From positions 1-49,988 of the forward strand of contig JADLED010000330.1 in assembly GCA_020846335.1 (NCBI GenBank): a stretch of DNA of 49,988 nucleotides. The letters run 5' to 3'. This document shows positions 24,867-33,341 of this stretch, one piece after another. Both the position numbers and the translations under genes were made by a program. Source of the stretch: Bacteroidia bacterium (lineage in GTDB: Bacteria > Bacteroidota > Bacteroidia > B-17B0 > Aurantibacillaceae). The notes below the pieces were generated by a model, which worked only from the letters and a program-made list of their open reading frames with translations, made no database searches and had not been told where the DNA came from. Each line of letters begins with the position of its first letter. The stretch's first letter is position 1.

Positions 24867-27380
24867 ATGATGAAGCTTAGAAAATACATTTTTTGTTTTC
24901 TGATTGTTTGCCTTGGCACATCATTTGCACAAACCCCAAGTCAGAGTCAGAAGGACCTGGCAGCCATAAAGGCACAATCCATCTATAATTTTGTAAACCA
25001 CATCGAGTGGCCAAATTTTGATAAGCTGAAAGAATTTCGCATTGGTTTGTTAGGGGCTGATAAAGATCTGGTGAATGCATTAAACCGAATTGCGGCCAAC
25101 AGCATGGTCATGCGCCTGCCGCTCAAAATTTTACCACTCGCCGAGCACGATGTCCGCTACATACCCCAAACCGAAATATTGTATGTTGACGCCGCCAATT
25201 TCAAAAATTTTGACATTTCAAAAATCAAAAAAAACGTGTTGGTGATTTCCTATAATCAACCCGACATTTATCGCTCCATGGTGTCGTTTATGGTTATTGA
25301 TAATAAATTAAAATTTGCCTTTAACCATTACCTTACCAAAAAAGCCGGCTTTTACATACACGACGAAATACGCAGCATGGCCGCGGTTTACATTGAAGAC
25401 CCCAATCAGGCAAACAAAAACCGCCAGGCGCAGGAACAGTGGGTAAACACCGTTGAAAAAACCAATCTTAAAGAATTGGCCAAAATTAAAGCGCAATCCA
25501 TTTACAACTTTGTAAACTACATTGAGTGGCCACGCATTGACGAGGTAAAGGAATTTAAAATAGGACTACTGGCCGCCGATCAGGATTTAATTGATGCCTT
25601 AAACGTTTTGGCTACAACCAAAGTTGTTATGCGCCTGCCAATTAAAATATTACCATTTCCCGAAACCAGCAACGTTAAAAAACTTCCTCAAACCGAAATA
25701 TTATACGTTGACGTTGCTAATTTTAAAAACTTCGACATTGCACATGTTAAAAAGGAAGTGCTCGTCATTTCCTACAACGAACCCGACCTCTCGCGTTCAA
25801 TGATTTCGTTTATGGTAGTGGAAAACGATTTAAAGTTTGCCTTCAACGCCTATCTGGCGCGCAAAGCCGAACTGGACATACACGAAGAAATCAAAAATGC
25901 CGCAGCGGTTTATATCGAAGACCCGGGCCAGTCGCAAAAAGGCCAATTGGCAAAAGAAAAATGGGAAAACGCATTTGAAAAAATACAGGATGGCCTTTAC
26001 AACGGAAATTTCGAAACAGTGTTGTCGCAGAACGAGTTGTTGGAAATTGCCAGAAAAATAAGTGAGCAGGAAAAAAACATCAACGAACAAAAAGAAAAAA
26101 TCAGTAACCAAATGGCAGCTTTCCGTGTTCAGGAAGACAGTTTAAAAAAGCAAAAGGCCAAACTGGGTTATGCCATGGCTCAAAATAAAATTCAGGAAGC
26201 CAGCATTCAGGAACAAAAAGACCGTATTAACAGCCAACTCAATGCCATACAAACCCAGGAAAGCCGGTTAAGACTTCAGGAAGAAAAACTAAATCTGACA
26301 ATTGCTCAAAACCAACTTCAGGAAAATGAATTGAACCTTAAAGTAGAAGAATTAAAATTACAGCAACAGCGTATTACCCAACAAAACAACATCCTCGAGT
26401 CTCAAAAAGCCGAAATTCAGGTTCAGGAAGACAAACTGTTTACTCAACTCAAAAAAATAAACGCGCAAAAAACAATTCTTTGGTTAAGTCTCATTGCAGG
26501 TTTGGCCATCATCCTCAGCCTTAGTTTGGTTTACCGCAACTATAAAAAATCCAGAAAAACAAACGCGCTCCTCGAAAATCAAAAAACAGAAATAGAACAC
26601 CAAAAATCTGTTATAGAAGAAAAACACATGGCCATTAAAGACAGCATTCTTTATGCCGAACGCATACAACGAAGTTTTTTGGCCAGTGAGGATTTGCTCA
26701 ACAAAAACCTACACGATTATTTTATTTTATACCAGCCACGCGACGTGGTTAGCGGCGATTTTTACTGGGCTTCTATTCTCAACAATGGCCGCTTTGCCTT
26801 TGCCACTGCCGATAGCACCGGCCATGGCGTTCCGGGTGCCATTATGAGTTTACTTAATATTACCAGTCTCGAAAAAGCCATTGAAAGCCTTAACGAGCCT
26901 GCCGAAATATTAAACCACACACGCAAAACAATTATCGAACGATTAAAAAAAGATGGCAGCAAAGAAGGTGGCTGGGACGGTATGGATTGCACCCTGATGG
27001 TTTTTAATTTTGAAAACAACTCCTTACAATATGCTGCGGCAAACAATCCCTTGTGGATTTTGAGAAACAATGACGTGTTGGTGTTTAGTCCCGATAAAAT
27101 GCCGGTAGGAAGGTTTCAGAGAGATCACATTCCGTTTTCGCAACACAGCATACAATTACAAAAAGGAGACATCATCTACACCACTACCGATGGCATACCC
27201 GATCAGTTTGGCGGACCGGAAGGTAAAAAATTCATGTACAAACGATTGAAAGAATTACTCCTCTCCATTGCACAGCTCCCTATGAACGAGCAAAAAATAC
27301 AAATCAAAAAAACACTGGATGAGTGGATGAAAAACAAAGAACAGTTAGACGATATTACCCTGATAGGAATAAGGGTCTAA
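24867..27380 (+). CDS. Tandem-YfiR / coiled-coil / SpoIIE-type phosphatase membrane protein
   Basis: An 837-residue protein. After a signal peptide (ending SFAQ) come two copies, about residues 30-190 and 202-375, of a YfiR-like (DUF4154) domain: KAQSIYNFVNHIEWP in copy 1 and KAQSIYNFVNYIEWP in copy 2, each followed by an IGLL block, QTEILYVD and VLVISY. A Gln/Glu-rich coiled coil (about 385-530) precedes a single membrane helix (about 536-556). A SpoIIE-type PP2C domain follows: SGDFYW (629-634), DSTGHGVPGA (about 649-658) and LDDITL (about 828). The YfiR modules should lie in the periplasm and the phosphatase in the cytoplasm. YfiR is known as a periplasmic repressor of diguanylate cyclase YfiN; coupling to a phosphatase is the notable part. 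The start is either of two adjacent ATGs. Confidence 0.87.
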   Translation: MMKLRKYIFCFLIVCLGTSFAQTPSQSQKDLAAIKAQSIYNFVNHIEWPNFDKLKEFRIGLLGADKDLVNALNRIAANSMVMRLPLKILPLAEHDVRYIPQTEILYVDAANFKNFDISKIKKNVLVISYNQPDIYRSMVSFMVIDNKLKFAFNHYLTKKAGFYIHDEIRSMAAVYIEDPNQANKNRQAQEQWVNTVEKTNLKELAKIKAQSIYNFVNYIEWPRIDEVKEFKIGLLAADQDLIDALNVLATTKVVMRLPIKILPFPETSNVKKLPQTEILYVDVANFKNFDIAHVKKEVLVISYNEPDLSRSMISFMVVENDLKFAFNAYLARKAELDIHEEIKNAAAVYIEDPGQSQKGQLAKEKWENAFEKIQDGLYNGNFETVLSQNELLEIARKISEQEKNINEQKEKISNQMAAFRVQEDSLKKQKAKLGYAMAQNKIQEASIQEQKDRINSQLNAIQTQESRLRLQEEKLNLTIAQNQLQENELNLKVEELKLQQQRITQQNNILESQKAEIQVQEDKLFTQLKKINAQKTILWLSLIAGLAIILSLSLVYRNYKKSRKTNALLENQKTEIEHQKSVIEEKHMAIKDSILYAERIQRSFLASEDLLNKNLHDYFILYQPRDVVSGDFYWASILNNGRFAFATADSTGHGVPGAIMSLLNITSLEKAIESLNEPAEILNHTRKTIIERLKKDGSKEGGWDGMDCTLMVFNFENNSLQYAAANNPLWILRNNDVLVFSPDKMPVGRFQRDHIPFSQHSIQLQKGDIIYTTTDGIPDQFGGPEGKKFMYKRLKELLLSIAQLPMNEQKIQIKKTLDEWMKNKEQLDDITLIGIRV

Positions 27381-27395
27381 TTTCTATTTATCCCG

Positions 27396-28334
27396 CTAAG
27401 TCCTTTGCGGTGCCGATTTTCTGGCGCCACTTAAATACTCACCGGGTGTTATCCCTTCCAGTTTCTTAAAAATGCGGGAAAAATAATTGGGGTCAGAAAA
27501 GCCCGAAGCAAAACACACCTCTTTTATCTTCACCGTGTTGGAGTCCATCAGTTGCTTGGCGTATTTTATTTTTTCGGTTAATATCATTTTATTGGGCGGA
27601 ATACCAAACTCGTTGGTAAAACTGCGGTAAAAAACCGATTTACTCATGCAGGCAATGTTGCTGAGTTCGCTCACCGAAATATCAGCAGTAATGTTACGGC
27701 GTATGTAATCCGCAACAGCCTTAAACCGTGCATTCACCTTCAGTGCCATAAAATCCTGGCTGTCTAGTTGGCTAAAATTTTGCAAACGCATAATCGATAG
27801 CACCAACTCCTTCAGTTTAATATCCACCAGAATATCCTTCATGGGGTCGTTACCTGAAAAAATACGGATTAGGCGATTGCCCAATGACACAATCATTTCG
27901 TCGTTTTGTAAAAACTGTTGGTTCAGGCTCAGTTGCCACTCGTTACCCGATTCTTCGTGCCTCGGAAAAGTTTCATTAATGTAATCGAGTTGCTTTTTTA
28001 AATAAGCATCCTCAATTACCAGAGCTGTGCATTGGGTAGGGTTGGAATAATTGGCCTCCGGAAAATCAATCACCATTTCTTTGGCAGAAGGCAAAATAAA
28101 CGTTTCGCCGGGAATATAGTTCATCTGCTTTTCCTCGTCCAGCTTTAGTATTTTTTTCCCACGCAGCATCGAGGTAATTGTAAAACCTTCAAAACTCAGC
28201 TTCACATTTTCGGCCTTACGGTGTGTTTCAAAAATATTCAGTTCGCAACGGTTAAGCGTAAAGGTGGTGCGTTGCTCCACCTCTGTTTTAAGTTTATCAA
28301 CCCTGGTAGTATTTATTTTATCCAATTGATACAT
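27396..28334 (-). CDS. AraC-family transcriptional regulator
   Basis: A 312-residue regulator from the ATG at 28334 (the frame is open to 28385, but a TAnnTTTG box lies at 28355-28362, within that extension). The N-terminal about 200 residues form a cupin-like effector domain. The C-terminal about 100 residues hold two helix-turn-helix motifs: ISVSELSNIACMSKSVFYRS, and KEVCFASGFSDPNYFSRIFK followed by EGITPGEYL. It is divergent from the aldehyde dehydrogenase gene, an arrangement common for aldehyde-responsive AraC regulators, so it probably controls that operon; the effector is inferred. It converges on the YfiR phosphatase gene with 15 bases between the ends. Confidence 0.9.
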   Translation of the reverse strand: MYQLDKINTTRVDKLKTEVEQRTTFTLNRCELNIFETHRKAENVKLSFEGFTITSMLRGKKILKLDEEKQMNYIPGETFILPSAKEMVIDFPEANYSNPTQCTALVIEDAYLKKQLDYINETFPRHEESGNEWQLSLNQQFLQNDEMIVSLGNRLIRIFSGNDPMKDILVDIKLKELVLSIMRLQNFSQLDSQDFMALKVNARFKAVADYIRRNITADISVSELSNIACMSKSVFYRSFTNEFGIPPNKMILTEKIKYAKQLMDSNTVKIKEVCFASGFSDPNYFSRIFKKLEGITPGEYLSGARKSAPQRT

Positions 28335-28354
28335 AAAAAACCTATTGCTTATAT

Positions 28355-28362
28355 CAAATATA
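28355..28362 (-). promoter_or_regulatory. -7 box of the AraC-type regulator gene
   Basis: TATATTTG on the minus strand matches TAnnTTTG, 20 bases upstream of the ATG at 28334. It excludes the longer start at 28385 if real. Confidence 0.5.
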
Positions 28363-28493
28363 ATAAAAGACTTCCCCATTTGCATGACTTCTGTCAGTTT
28401 GGGAATTTTGTGCTAGTACACGGGATTATTTTGAAGCAATCTTAAATTCCACTTATACAACTTGCACCTACTAACTAATTAAAACATTAAATC

Positions 28494-29999
28494 ATGGAAA
28501 ATTCAGCAAAACGACCTACGTTTAAAGCCAGATACGACAACTATATTGGCGGAAAATTTGTGCCACCGGTTAAAGGTGAGTATTTTGATAACATCTCGCC
28601 AATAGACGGAAAAGTATTTACAAAAGCGGCCCGTTCGGGTAAGGAAGATATTGAGCTGGCCCTCGACGCCGCCCACTCCGCATTTCCTGCATGGAGCAAA
28701 TCGGCCGCCACCTACCGCAGCAATTTATTATTAAAAATTGCCGATGTAATTGAACAAAACCTCGAATACCTGGCCATTGTTGAAACCATCGATAACGGAA
28801 AAGCCATCCGCGAAACCCGCGCAGCCGATCTTCCGCTGGTAATCGACCATTTCAGATACTTTGCAGGCGTTATCCGTGCCGAAGAAGGAACCATTTCCGA
28901 ACACGACGAACACACAGTAAGCATTAACCTGCACGAACCATTGGGTGTGGTTGGTCAAATCATTCCATGGAATTTTCCACTCTTAATGGCCACCTGGAAA
29001 ATTGCACCGGCACTGGCTGCGGGCTGCTGCACCATTGTTAAGCCGGCCGAGCAAACACCTACTTCAATTATGGTACTCATGGAATTAATCGGCAATATTT
29101 TGCCTCCGGGAGTATTAAACGTTGTTACAGGATTTGGACCTGAAGCCGGAAAACCATTGGCCACATCTACCCGCATTAACAAAGTGGCCTTTACCGGCGA
29201 AACCACCACCGGCCGTTTAATTATGCAATATGCTTCCGAAAATCTCATTCCTGTTACCATGGAATTGGGCGGCAAGTCTCCAAACATATTTTTCCCTTCG
29301 GTAGCCGATGCCGACGATGAATTTTTTGACAAAGCCATTGAAGGCGCTGTATTGTTTGCGCTCAATCAGGGCGAAGTTTGTACCTGCCCTTCGCGTATTC
29401 TGGTGCACGAAAGCATTTACGATAAATTTATGAAACGTGTGGTGGAACGTGTAAAAGCCATTAAAACCGGCGACCCTCTGGATGGTTCGGTGATGATGGG
29501 CGCACAGGCCTCCAACGATCAGTACGAAAAAATTCTTTCTTACCTTAAAATAGGTAAAGAAGAAGGTGCCGAAGTGCTGGTAGGAGGCGATGCCAACAAA
29601 TTAGGCGGAGACCTAAGCAGTGGTTATTACATCCAACCAACTGTACTCAAAGGTCATAATAAAATGCGTGTGTTTCAGGAAGAAATATTTGGCCCTGTAA
29701 CCTGTGTTACCACGTTTAAAACCACCGAAGAAGCCATTGCCATTGCCAACGATACACTTTACGGCTTAGGTGCAGGGGTTTGGACCCGCGATGCGCATGA
29801 GCTTTACACTGTGCCACGCGCCATTCAGGCCGGACGCGTTTGGGTAAATTGTTACCACGCCTACCCTGCCCATGCACCATTTGGCGGCTACAAAAAATCG
29901 GGTTTTGGCCGCGAAACACATAAAATGATGTTGGGCCATTACCGTCAAACAAAAAACATGTTGATTTCGTACAATAAAAATAAATTAGGTTTCTTTTAG
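28494..29999 (+). CDS. NAD-dependent aldehyde dehydrogenase
   Basis: A 501-residue ALDH-superfamily enzyme that oxidises aldehydes to carboxylates. Residues visible: Asn160 in IPWNFP, the NAD-site segments VKPAEQTP and [10 protein letters not shown], the general base Glu257 ([11 protein letters not shown]) and the catalytic Cys296 ([11 protein letters not shown]). The C-terminal block [14 protein letters not shown] is also typical. It is most like the acetaldehyde dehydrogenase group (ExaC/AcoD/AldB), which is the group genetically linked to DUF779 proteins, as here. The substrate (acetaldehyde or chloroacetaldehyde) is inferred. It is the first gene of a two-gene operon divergent from the AraC regulator. 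Confidence 0.93.
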   Translation: MENSAKRPTFKARYDNYIGGKFVPPVKGEYFDNISPIDGKVFTKAARSGKEDIELALDAAHSAFPAWSKSAATYRSNLLLKIADVIEQNLEYLAIVETIDNGKAIRETRAADLPLVIDHFRYFAGVIRAEEGTISEHDEHTVSINLHEPLGVVGQIIPWNFPLLMATWKIAPALAAGCCTIVKPAEQTPTSIMVLMELIGNILPPGVLNVVTGFGPEAGKPLATSTRINKVAFTGETTTGRLIMQYASENLIPVTMELGGKSPNIFFPSVADADDEFFDKAIEGAVLFALNQGEVCTCPSRILVHESIYDKFMKRVVERVKAIKTGDPLDGSVMMGAQASNDQYEKILSYLKIGKEEGAEVLVGGDANKLGGDLSSGYYIQPTVLKGHNKMRVFQEEIFGPVTCVTTFKTTEEAIAIANDTLYGLGAGVWTRDAHELYTVPRAIQAGRVWVNCYHAYPAHAPFGGYKKSGFGRETHKMMLGHYRQTKNMLISYNKNKLGFF

Positions 30000-30067
30000 T
30001 GTGCAAAGTTCATAAAAGGGCAAACGTGTACAGACAGCACGTTTGTTCTTTATGGACAAAAAATCAA

Positions 30068-30448
30068 ATGGAAAAAGTAAAGCGCATATTGGCAACCGAA
30101 TCAGCCAAAGAACTCATACATTCCTTAAAAGAAGAATTTGGGGATTTGGTGTTTCACCAAAGTGGTGGTTGCTGCGATGGCTCGTCGCCCATGTGTTTTG
30201 AAAAAGGAGATTTTAAAATCGGATACAGCGATGTGGGACTTGGAACCGTTGAAAGTTTTGAATTTTGGATGAGCAAAGACCAGTTTGAATATTGGCAATT
30301 CACACAATTAACATTGGATGTGGTGGACGGACGCGGCTCCAGTTTTTCCATCGAAATACCGAGAGGAAAACGTTTTATGATTCGCTCAAGAATGTTTGCC
30401 GAAGAAGAATTGCCACAATTGGAAGACTTATTTTACAAGGAAGATTGA
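30068..30448 (+). CDS. DUF779 family protein
   Basis: A 126-residue protein from the ATG at 30068 (MEKVKRILAT); the frame is open to 29999 but the extra residues are not family-like. The hallmark is SGGCCDGSSPMC with three Cys, followed by IGYSDVGLGT and FWMSKDQFEYW. DUF779 proteins sit next to acetaldehyde dehydrogenase genes in many bacteria; the biochemical role is unknown, with the Cys cluster suggesting metal or thiol chemistry. It lies 68 bases after the dehydrogenase and should be co-transcribed. Confidence 0.88.
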   Translation: MEKVKRILATESAKELIHSLKEEFGDLVFHQSGGCCDGSSPMCFEKGDFKIGYSDVGLGTVESFEFWMSKDQFEYWQFTQLTLDVVDGRGSSFSIEIPRGKRFMIRSRMFAEEELPQLEDLFYKED

Positions 30449-30518
30449 AAGTAAATCCAAATTTAACTGAAACGATAACAAGCCTCCATTTTTGATGTGA
30501 TGTTGGAGAGTCGAACTA

Positions 30519-30968
30519 TTAACGAGCGGCGATTCGCACTTTGGTTGTTTTGATGACTCTCACAGGTAGTTGCACAGATTTGTATTCCGATTTGAGTGAA
30601 TATGGTCGGTTAAAGGCTTCCTGAGCCATTTTAAAATAATCGGCCAGTGTGCGAATGATGTCTTTTGAAAGTCCCTTTTTGTAATGCAAAATATCCGATA
30701 CCATGCCTTTACTCACGCCAAGTATTTGCACCAAATCTTTTGCCTTTAAATCATGGTCGTGCATTAATGACAGAAGCAATTCGATTGGATTCATATCAGT
30801 AGGTATACTGTGAGCTTCATCGTATTTTTCAATAAGAAAAGTCAATAGCTCAATTTCGTCTTTTATCTCCCTGTTTTTTGAATCGGTAAATACCAATTCT
30901 TCCAGCGTTTTGCAATAGTCTTTATACTGCAATTTACTTTTGATTATTTTATACTTCAGTGTTTTCAT
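30519..30968 (-). CDS. higA: HigA-type antitoxin with HTH domain
   Basis: A 149-residue protein from the ATG at 30968. The N-terminal half is helical. The HTH is at DLKAKDLVQILGVSKGMVSD followed by LHYKKGLSKDIIRTLADYF, the pattern of HigA/COG5499 antitoxins. It lies 38 bases after the HigB gene, the toxin-first order typical of higBA. It should neutralise HigB and repress the operon. A C-terminal extension of about 30 residues (basic, ending KVRIAAR) is beyond the HTH. Confidence 0.85.
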   Translation of the reverse strand: MKTLKYKIIKSKLQYKDYCKTLEELVFTDSKNREIKDEIELLTFLIEKYDEAHSIPTDMNPIELLLSLMHDHDLKAKDLVQILGVSKGMVSDILHYKKGLSKDIIRTLADYFKMAQEAFNRPYSLKSEYKSVQLPVRVIKTTKVRIAAR

Positions 30969-31006
30969 TTTTTTCAATCATTATTTCACAATTCCGCTTT
31001 GTGCTT

Positions 31007-31339
31007 TTAATAGGCACTAACAGTAAACTGCTCGTTGTTGCTACAAAGTCGGGTGTATTCTGCATGAGTTCCAATCCACATAATAAACAAATGCACTACC
31101 CTGTTTCCAAAGCCATATTTACAAATCATGCGGTAATTGTTTCCTCCAATATTAAATACCACCCTGTTACTTCCTCGACCCAGCAAATCTGCCGAACCAT
31201 AAGTGGCCTGAATGTCTTCCGGAATTTTCCAATCCGCATATTTTAATGTGTTTAACCAAAGAACAAAAGAACTTTTACTGTTCGAGTGCCTAATCGCAAA
31301 TAATTCAATGGTTTGCTTTCTTATCAGGTGAACCTTCAT
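31007..31339 (-). CDS. higB: HigB-type toxin (mRNA interferase)
   Basis: A 110-residue protein of the HigB (PF09907) group: MKVHLIRKQTIELFAIRH, then LKYADWKIPEDIQATYGSAD, NRVVFNIGGNNYRMICKYGF and IMWIGTHAEYTRL. These are the ADWKTPxDIK, VVFNIxGNxYRLI and FIGTHAEY blocks. The family cleaves mRNA, usually on the ribosome. The C-terminal part after HAEY is slightly longer than usual. A palindrome and a -7 box lie upstream. Confidence 0.88.
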   Translation of the reverse strand: MKVHLIRKQTIELFAIRHSNSKSSFVLWLNTLKYADWKIPEDIQATYGSADLLGRGSNRVVFNIGGNNYRMICKYGFGNRVVHLFIMWIGTHAEYTRLCSNNEQFTVSAY

Positions 31340-31349
31340 GTACTAATAA

Positions 31350-31357
31350 CAAAGATA
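31350..31357 (-). promoter_or_regulatory. -7 box of higBA
   Basis: TATCTTTG on the minus strand matches TAnnTTTG, 10 bases before the higB ATG. The palindrome at 31365-31383 overlaps its spacer/-33 region. Confidence 0.5.
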
Positions 31358-31364
31358 TGAAAAT

Positions 31365-31383
31365 AGTTCACATTTAGTGAACT
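31365..31383 (-). promoter_or_regulatory. Candidate HigA operator
   Basis: AGTTCAC-ATTTA-GTGAACT is a perfect 7-5-7 inverted repeat just upstream of the higBA -7 box. A further half-site GTGAAC lies at 31328-31333, at the higB start. Binding here would block the promoter, as expected for autoregulation by an HTH antitoxin. Confidence 0.6.
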
Positions 31384-31487
31384 TTTGATTGTTAATTTGT
31401 TAGGCAGGCACTGAATTATCTCTCAAAAAAATTAAGAAATAAAAGCCCTTATTGAGTTCCGAAAAAATACAGAGAGTATTAAAAGTA

Positions 31488-31515
31488 AAAAGCCGGCACC
31501 TGAGTGCCGGCTTTT
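31488..31515 (-). terminator. Terminator after tRNA-Leu(CAG)
   Basis: A perfect 12-pair stem (31488-31499 with 31504-31515, core GCCGGCAC/GTGCCGGC), four-base loop CTGA, with T-runs on either side. It begins three bases after the tRNA end. Confidence 0.9.
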
Positions 31516-31518
31516 CTG

Positions 31519-31602
31519 TGCCCGCAGGGAGACTCGAACTCCCAAGGTAATTACACCAACGGCTTCTGAGACCGCAACGTTTGCCAATTTCGCCATGCGG
31601 GC
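31519..31602 (-). tRNA. tRNA-Leu, anticodon CAG
   Basis: On the minus strand an 84-base tRNA starts GCCCGCATGGCGAAATTGGC and ends with a TTCGAGT T-loop and TGCGGGC-A. The acceptor stem pairs fully (GCCCGCA/TGCGGGC). The anticodon loop is CTCAGAA, so the anticodon is CAG and the tRNA reads CUG. The long variable arm makes it class II, as for Leu. The CCA is not encoded. Confidence 0.95.
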
Positions 31603-31620
31603 TTACGTTTTATATTTTAT

Positions 31621-31653
31621 AAAAAAAGCAAAGTAATTAGCTTTGCTTTTTTT
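31621..31653 (-). terminator. Terminator between the two tRNA-Leu genes
   Basis: Thirteen paired bases (31621-31633 with 31641-31653, core GCAAAG/CTTTGC) around a seven-base loop, with a T-run on the minus strand. It starts two bases after the tRNA-Leu(TAG) end, so the two tRNAs are probably separate transcripts or processed from a read-through product. Confidence 0.8.
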
Positions 31654-31654
31654 G

Positions 31655-31736
31655 TGCGGATGAAGGGACTCGAACCCCCACGCCTCGCGGCGCCAGATCC
31701 TAAGTCTGGTGCGGCTGCCAATTACGCCACATCCGC
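31655..31736 (-). tRNA. tRNA-Leu, anticodon TAG
   Basis: An 82-base class II tRNA on the minus strand, starting GCGGATGTGGCGTAATTGGC, with CCAGA/TCTGG anticodon stem and loop CTTAGGA, so the anticodon is TAG (reads CUA and by wobble CUN). A long variable arm and the GTTCGAGTC T-loop follow, and the acceptor stem GCGGATG/CATCCGC is complete. The CCA is not encoded. Confidence 0.95.
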
Positions 31737-31797
31737 ATTAATTGGGATGTCAAAGATAGGATAATTTTTAAATTAACACAAATATTCTTCCCCGGGC

Positions 31798-32205
31798 TTA
31801 AAAGTGTGTCTTCAACTTCCGAACGCTCTCCGGTTTTTCCCTGCCCTTTAGCGCCTTTCGTGGTTCCTGAATTTTAAATTCCTTCATCAAAGCCTGCCCG
31901 TAACTTCTTATATTTTCTATCACTTCAATGGATTGCCGGCCTCGTTTGGTCAACGTGTATTCCACGCGTGGTGGCACCTCAGCAAAAACACTCCGGGTTA
32001 TAAATCCTTCTTCTTCCAGTTCCTTTAATTTGGAACTTAACATTTTGTGCGTCACATGCGGAATATCTTTCTTTAGTTCGCCATAACGCATGGTTTTTTC
32101 GCGCAAACGCCAAAGAATCGGCATTTTCCAGGCACCTCCAATCCGGTCCATTGCAAACTCTACTGGATTGTAATAAACTTTATTATTGTATATAAAATCA
32201 GGCAT
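31798..32205 (-). CDS. HxlR-family transcriptional regulator
   Basis: A 135-residue winged-helix protein: FAMDRIGGAWKMPILWRL, then MRYGELKKDIPHVTHKMLSS, KLKELEEEGFITR, PPRVEYTLTKRG and SYGQALMKEF. These are the hallmark blocks of HxlR (MarR-like) repressors, many of which sense electrophiles, aldehydes or redox state through Cys. No Cys is present in this protein, so direct thiol sensing is not supported. It is divergent from the bestrophin operon, with an inverted repeat in between, and probably regulates both. Confidence 0.9.
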   Translation of the reverse strand: MPDFIYNNKVYYNPVEFAMDRIGGAWKMPILWRLREKTMRYGELKKDIPHVTHKMLSSKLKELEEEGFITRSVFAEVPPRVEYTLTKRGRQSIEVIENIRSYGQALMKEFKIQEPRKALKGREKPESVRKLKTHF

Positions 32206-32226
32206 GTTATGTATTGATTATCAAAA

Positions 32227-32265
32227 TACTTTCCTAAAAGTAAGTAATAAACTAATTAGAAAGTA
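32227..32265. promoter_or_regulatory. Candidate HxlR operator
   Basis: TACTTTCCTAA (32227-32237) and TTAGAAAGTA (32256-32265) are inverted complements with one extra base, separated by 18 bases, in the divergent promoter region. The AAGTAAGTAA in the spacer adds a related half-site. The position fits autoregulation and control of the bestrophin operon. Confidence 0.5.
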
Positions 32266-32267
32266 AT

Positions 32268-33341
32268 GTGGCGTTTGAATTCTTATTTCGCATCTTTATT
32301 AAATCAATAACAAAACACATGCACGCAGGTAAAAACTTTTCTTTTAAAGAAGTAATCTTTTGGACCCGAAAGGACATTTACACCTTGTTCTTTATATCAG
32401 CTGTTCCCACCTGTTGTTATGTATTACTCGATTGGAAATGGCTGGCCGTGCCCTGGCTGCCCATTGCCCTCTTAGGCACCGCAGTTGCCTTTGTGGTGGG
32501 TTTTAAAAACAACGCCTCTTACGACCGTATGTGGGAAGCCCGCAAAGCCTGGGGCGCCATAGTTAATGCCAGCAGAGGCTGGGGAATAATGGTACGTGAT
32601 TACGTAAGCAACAAACATGCTTCAACCAAACTAAATGAACAAGAGTTGAGGGCCGAACAACTTAAATTTACATACCGCCATTTTGCCTGGCTCACAGCTC
32701 TTCGTTTTCAGTTACGCGAGGCACGTACCTGGGAAGCCATTTACAAAAAACACAATCAGGAATACAAAAACCGTTGGTTTAAAGTACATGAGCACGACCA
32801 TAAAATAGAACACGACCTGTTGCTGTATTTACCTGAAGAGGACGTAAAACTGATCATGACCAAAACCAATAAGGCTGCGCAAATCATCAGCATGCAATCG
32901 GCTCACTTAAAAGATTTGTTAGACCGGGGTTTAATTGAAGATTTCAGACACATGGAACTCGAAAAAATTTTGTTGGAGTTTTTAAACCAACAGGGTGCCT
33001 GCGAACGTATTAAAAATTTCCCCTATCCCAGACAGTTTGCCACACTCAATCTTTACTTCATCCGTGTTTTTGCGGCGCTGGTGCCACTTGGCATGTTGCA
33101 GGAATTTAATAAACTAGGCGGACACTTAGTGTGGCTTTGCATTCCGTTCAGTGTTTTATCCACCTGGATTTTTACCACCCTCGAAAAAATAGGCGAATCA
33201 ACCGAAAGCCCCTTTGAAGGCAGTGCCAACGATGTGCCCATCACCGCCATGAGCCGTGCCATTGAAATAGATTTAAGAGAAATGTTTCACGAAGAAAATA
33301 TACCAGCACCCCTTAAACCAGAAAACAACATCCTTGTATAA
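32268..33341 (+). CDS. Bestrophin-family anion channel
   Basis: A 357-residue protein from GTG at 32268, or 340 residues from the ATG at 32319 (MHAGKNFSFKEV), which may be the real start. Two N-terminal membrane segments (about residues 40-90) end in GFKNNASYDRMWEARKAWG, the bestrophin signature; two more lie near 265-310. Bacterial bestrophins form pentameric channels in the inner membrane; several carry chloride or bicarbonate, others cations. The stop TAA shares one base with the ATG of the carbonic anhydrase gene, so translation is coupled. That pairing suggests bicarbonate as a relevant ion, as an inference. Confidence 0.85.
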   Translation: MAFEFLFRIFIKSITKHMHAGKNFSFKEVIFWTRKDIYTLFFISAVPTCCYVLLDWKWLAVPWLPIALLGTAVAFVVGFKNNASYDRMWEARKAWGAIVNASRGWGIMVRDYVSNKHASTKLNEQELRAEQLKFTYRHFAWLTALRFQLREARTWEAIYKKHNQEYKNRWFKVHEHDHKIEHDLLLYLPEEDVKLIMTKTNKAAQIISMQSAHLKDLLDRGLIEDFRHMELEKILLEFLNQQGACERIKNFPYPRQFATLNLYFIRVFAALVPLGMLQEFNKLGGHLVWLCIPFSVLSTWIFTTLEKIGESTESPFEGSANDVPITAMSRAIEIDLREMFHEENIPAPLKPENNILV

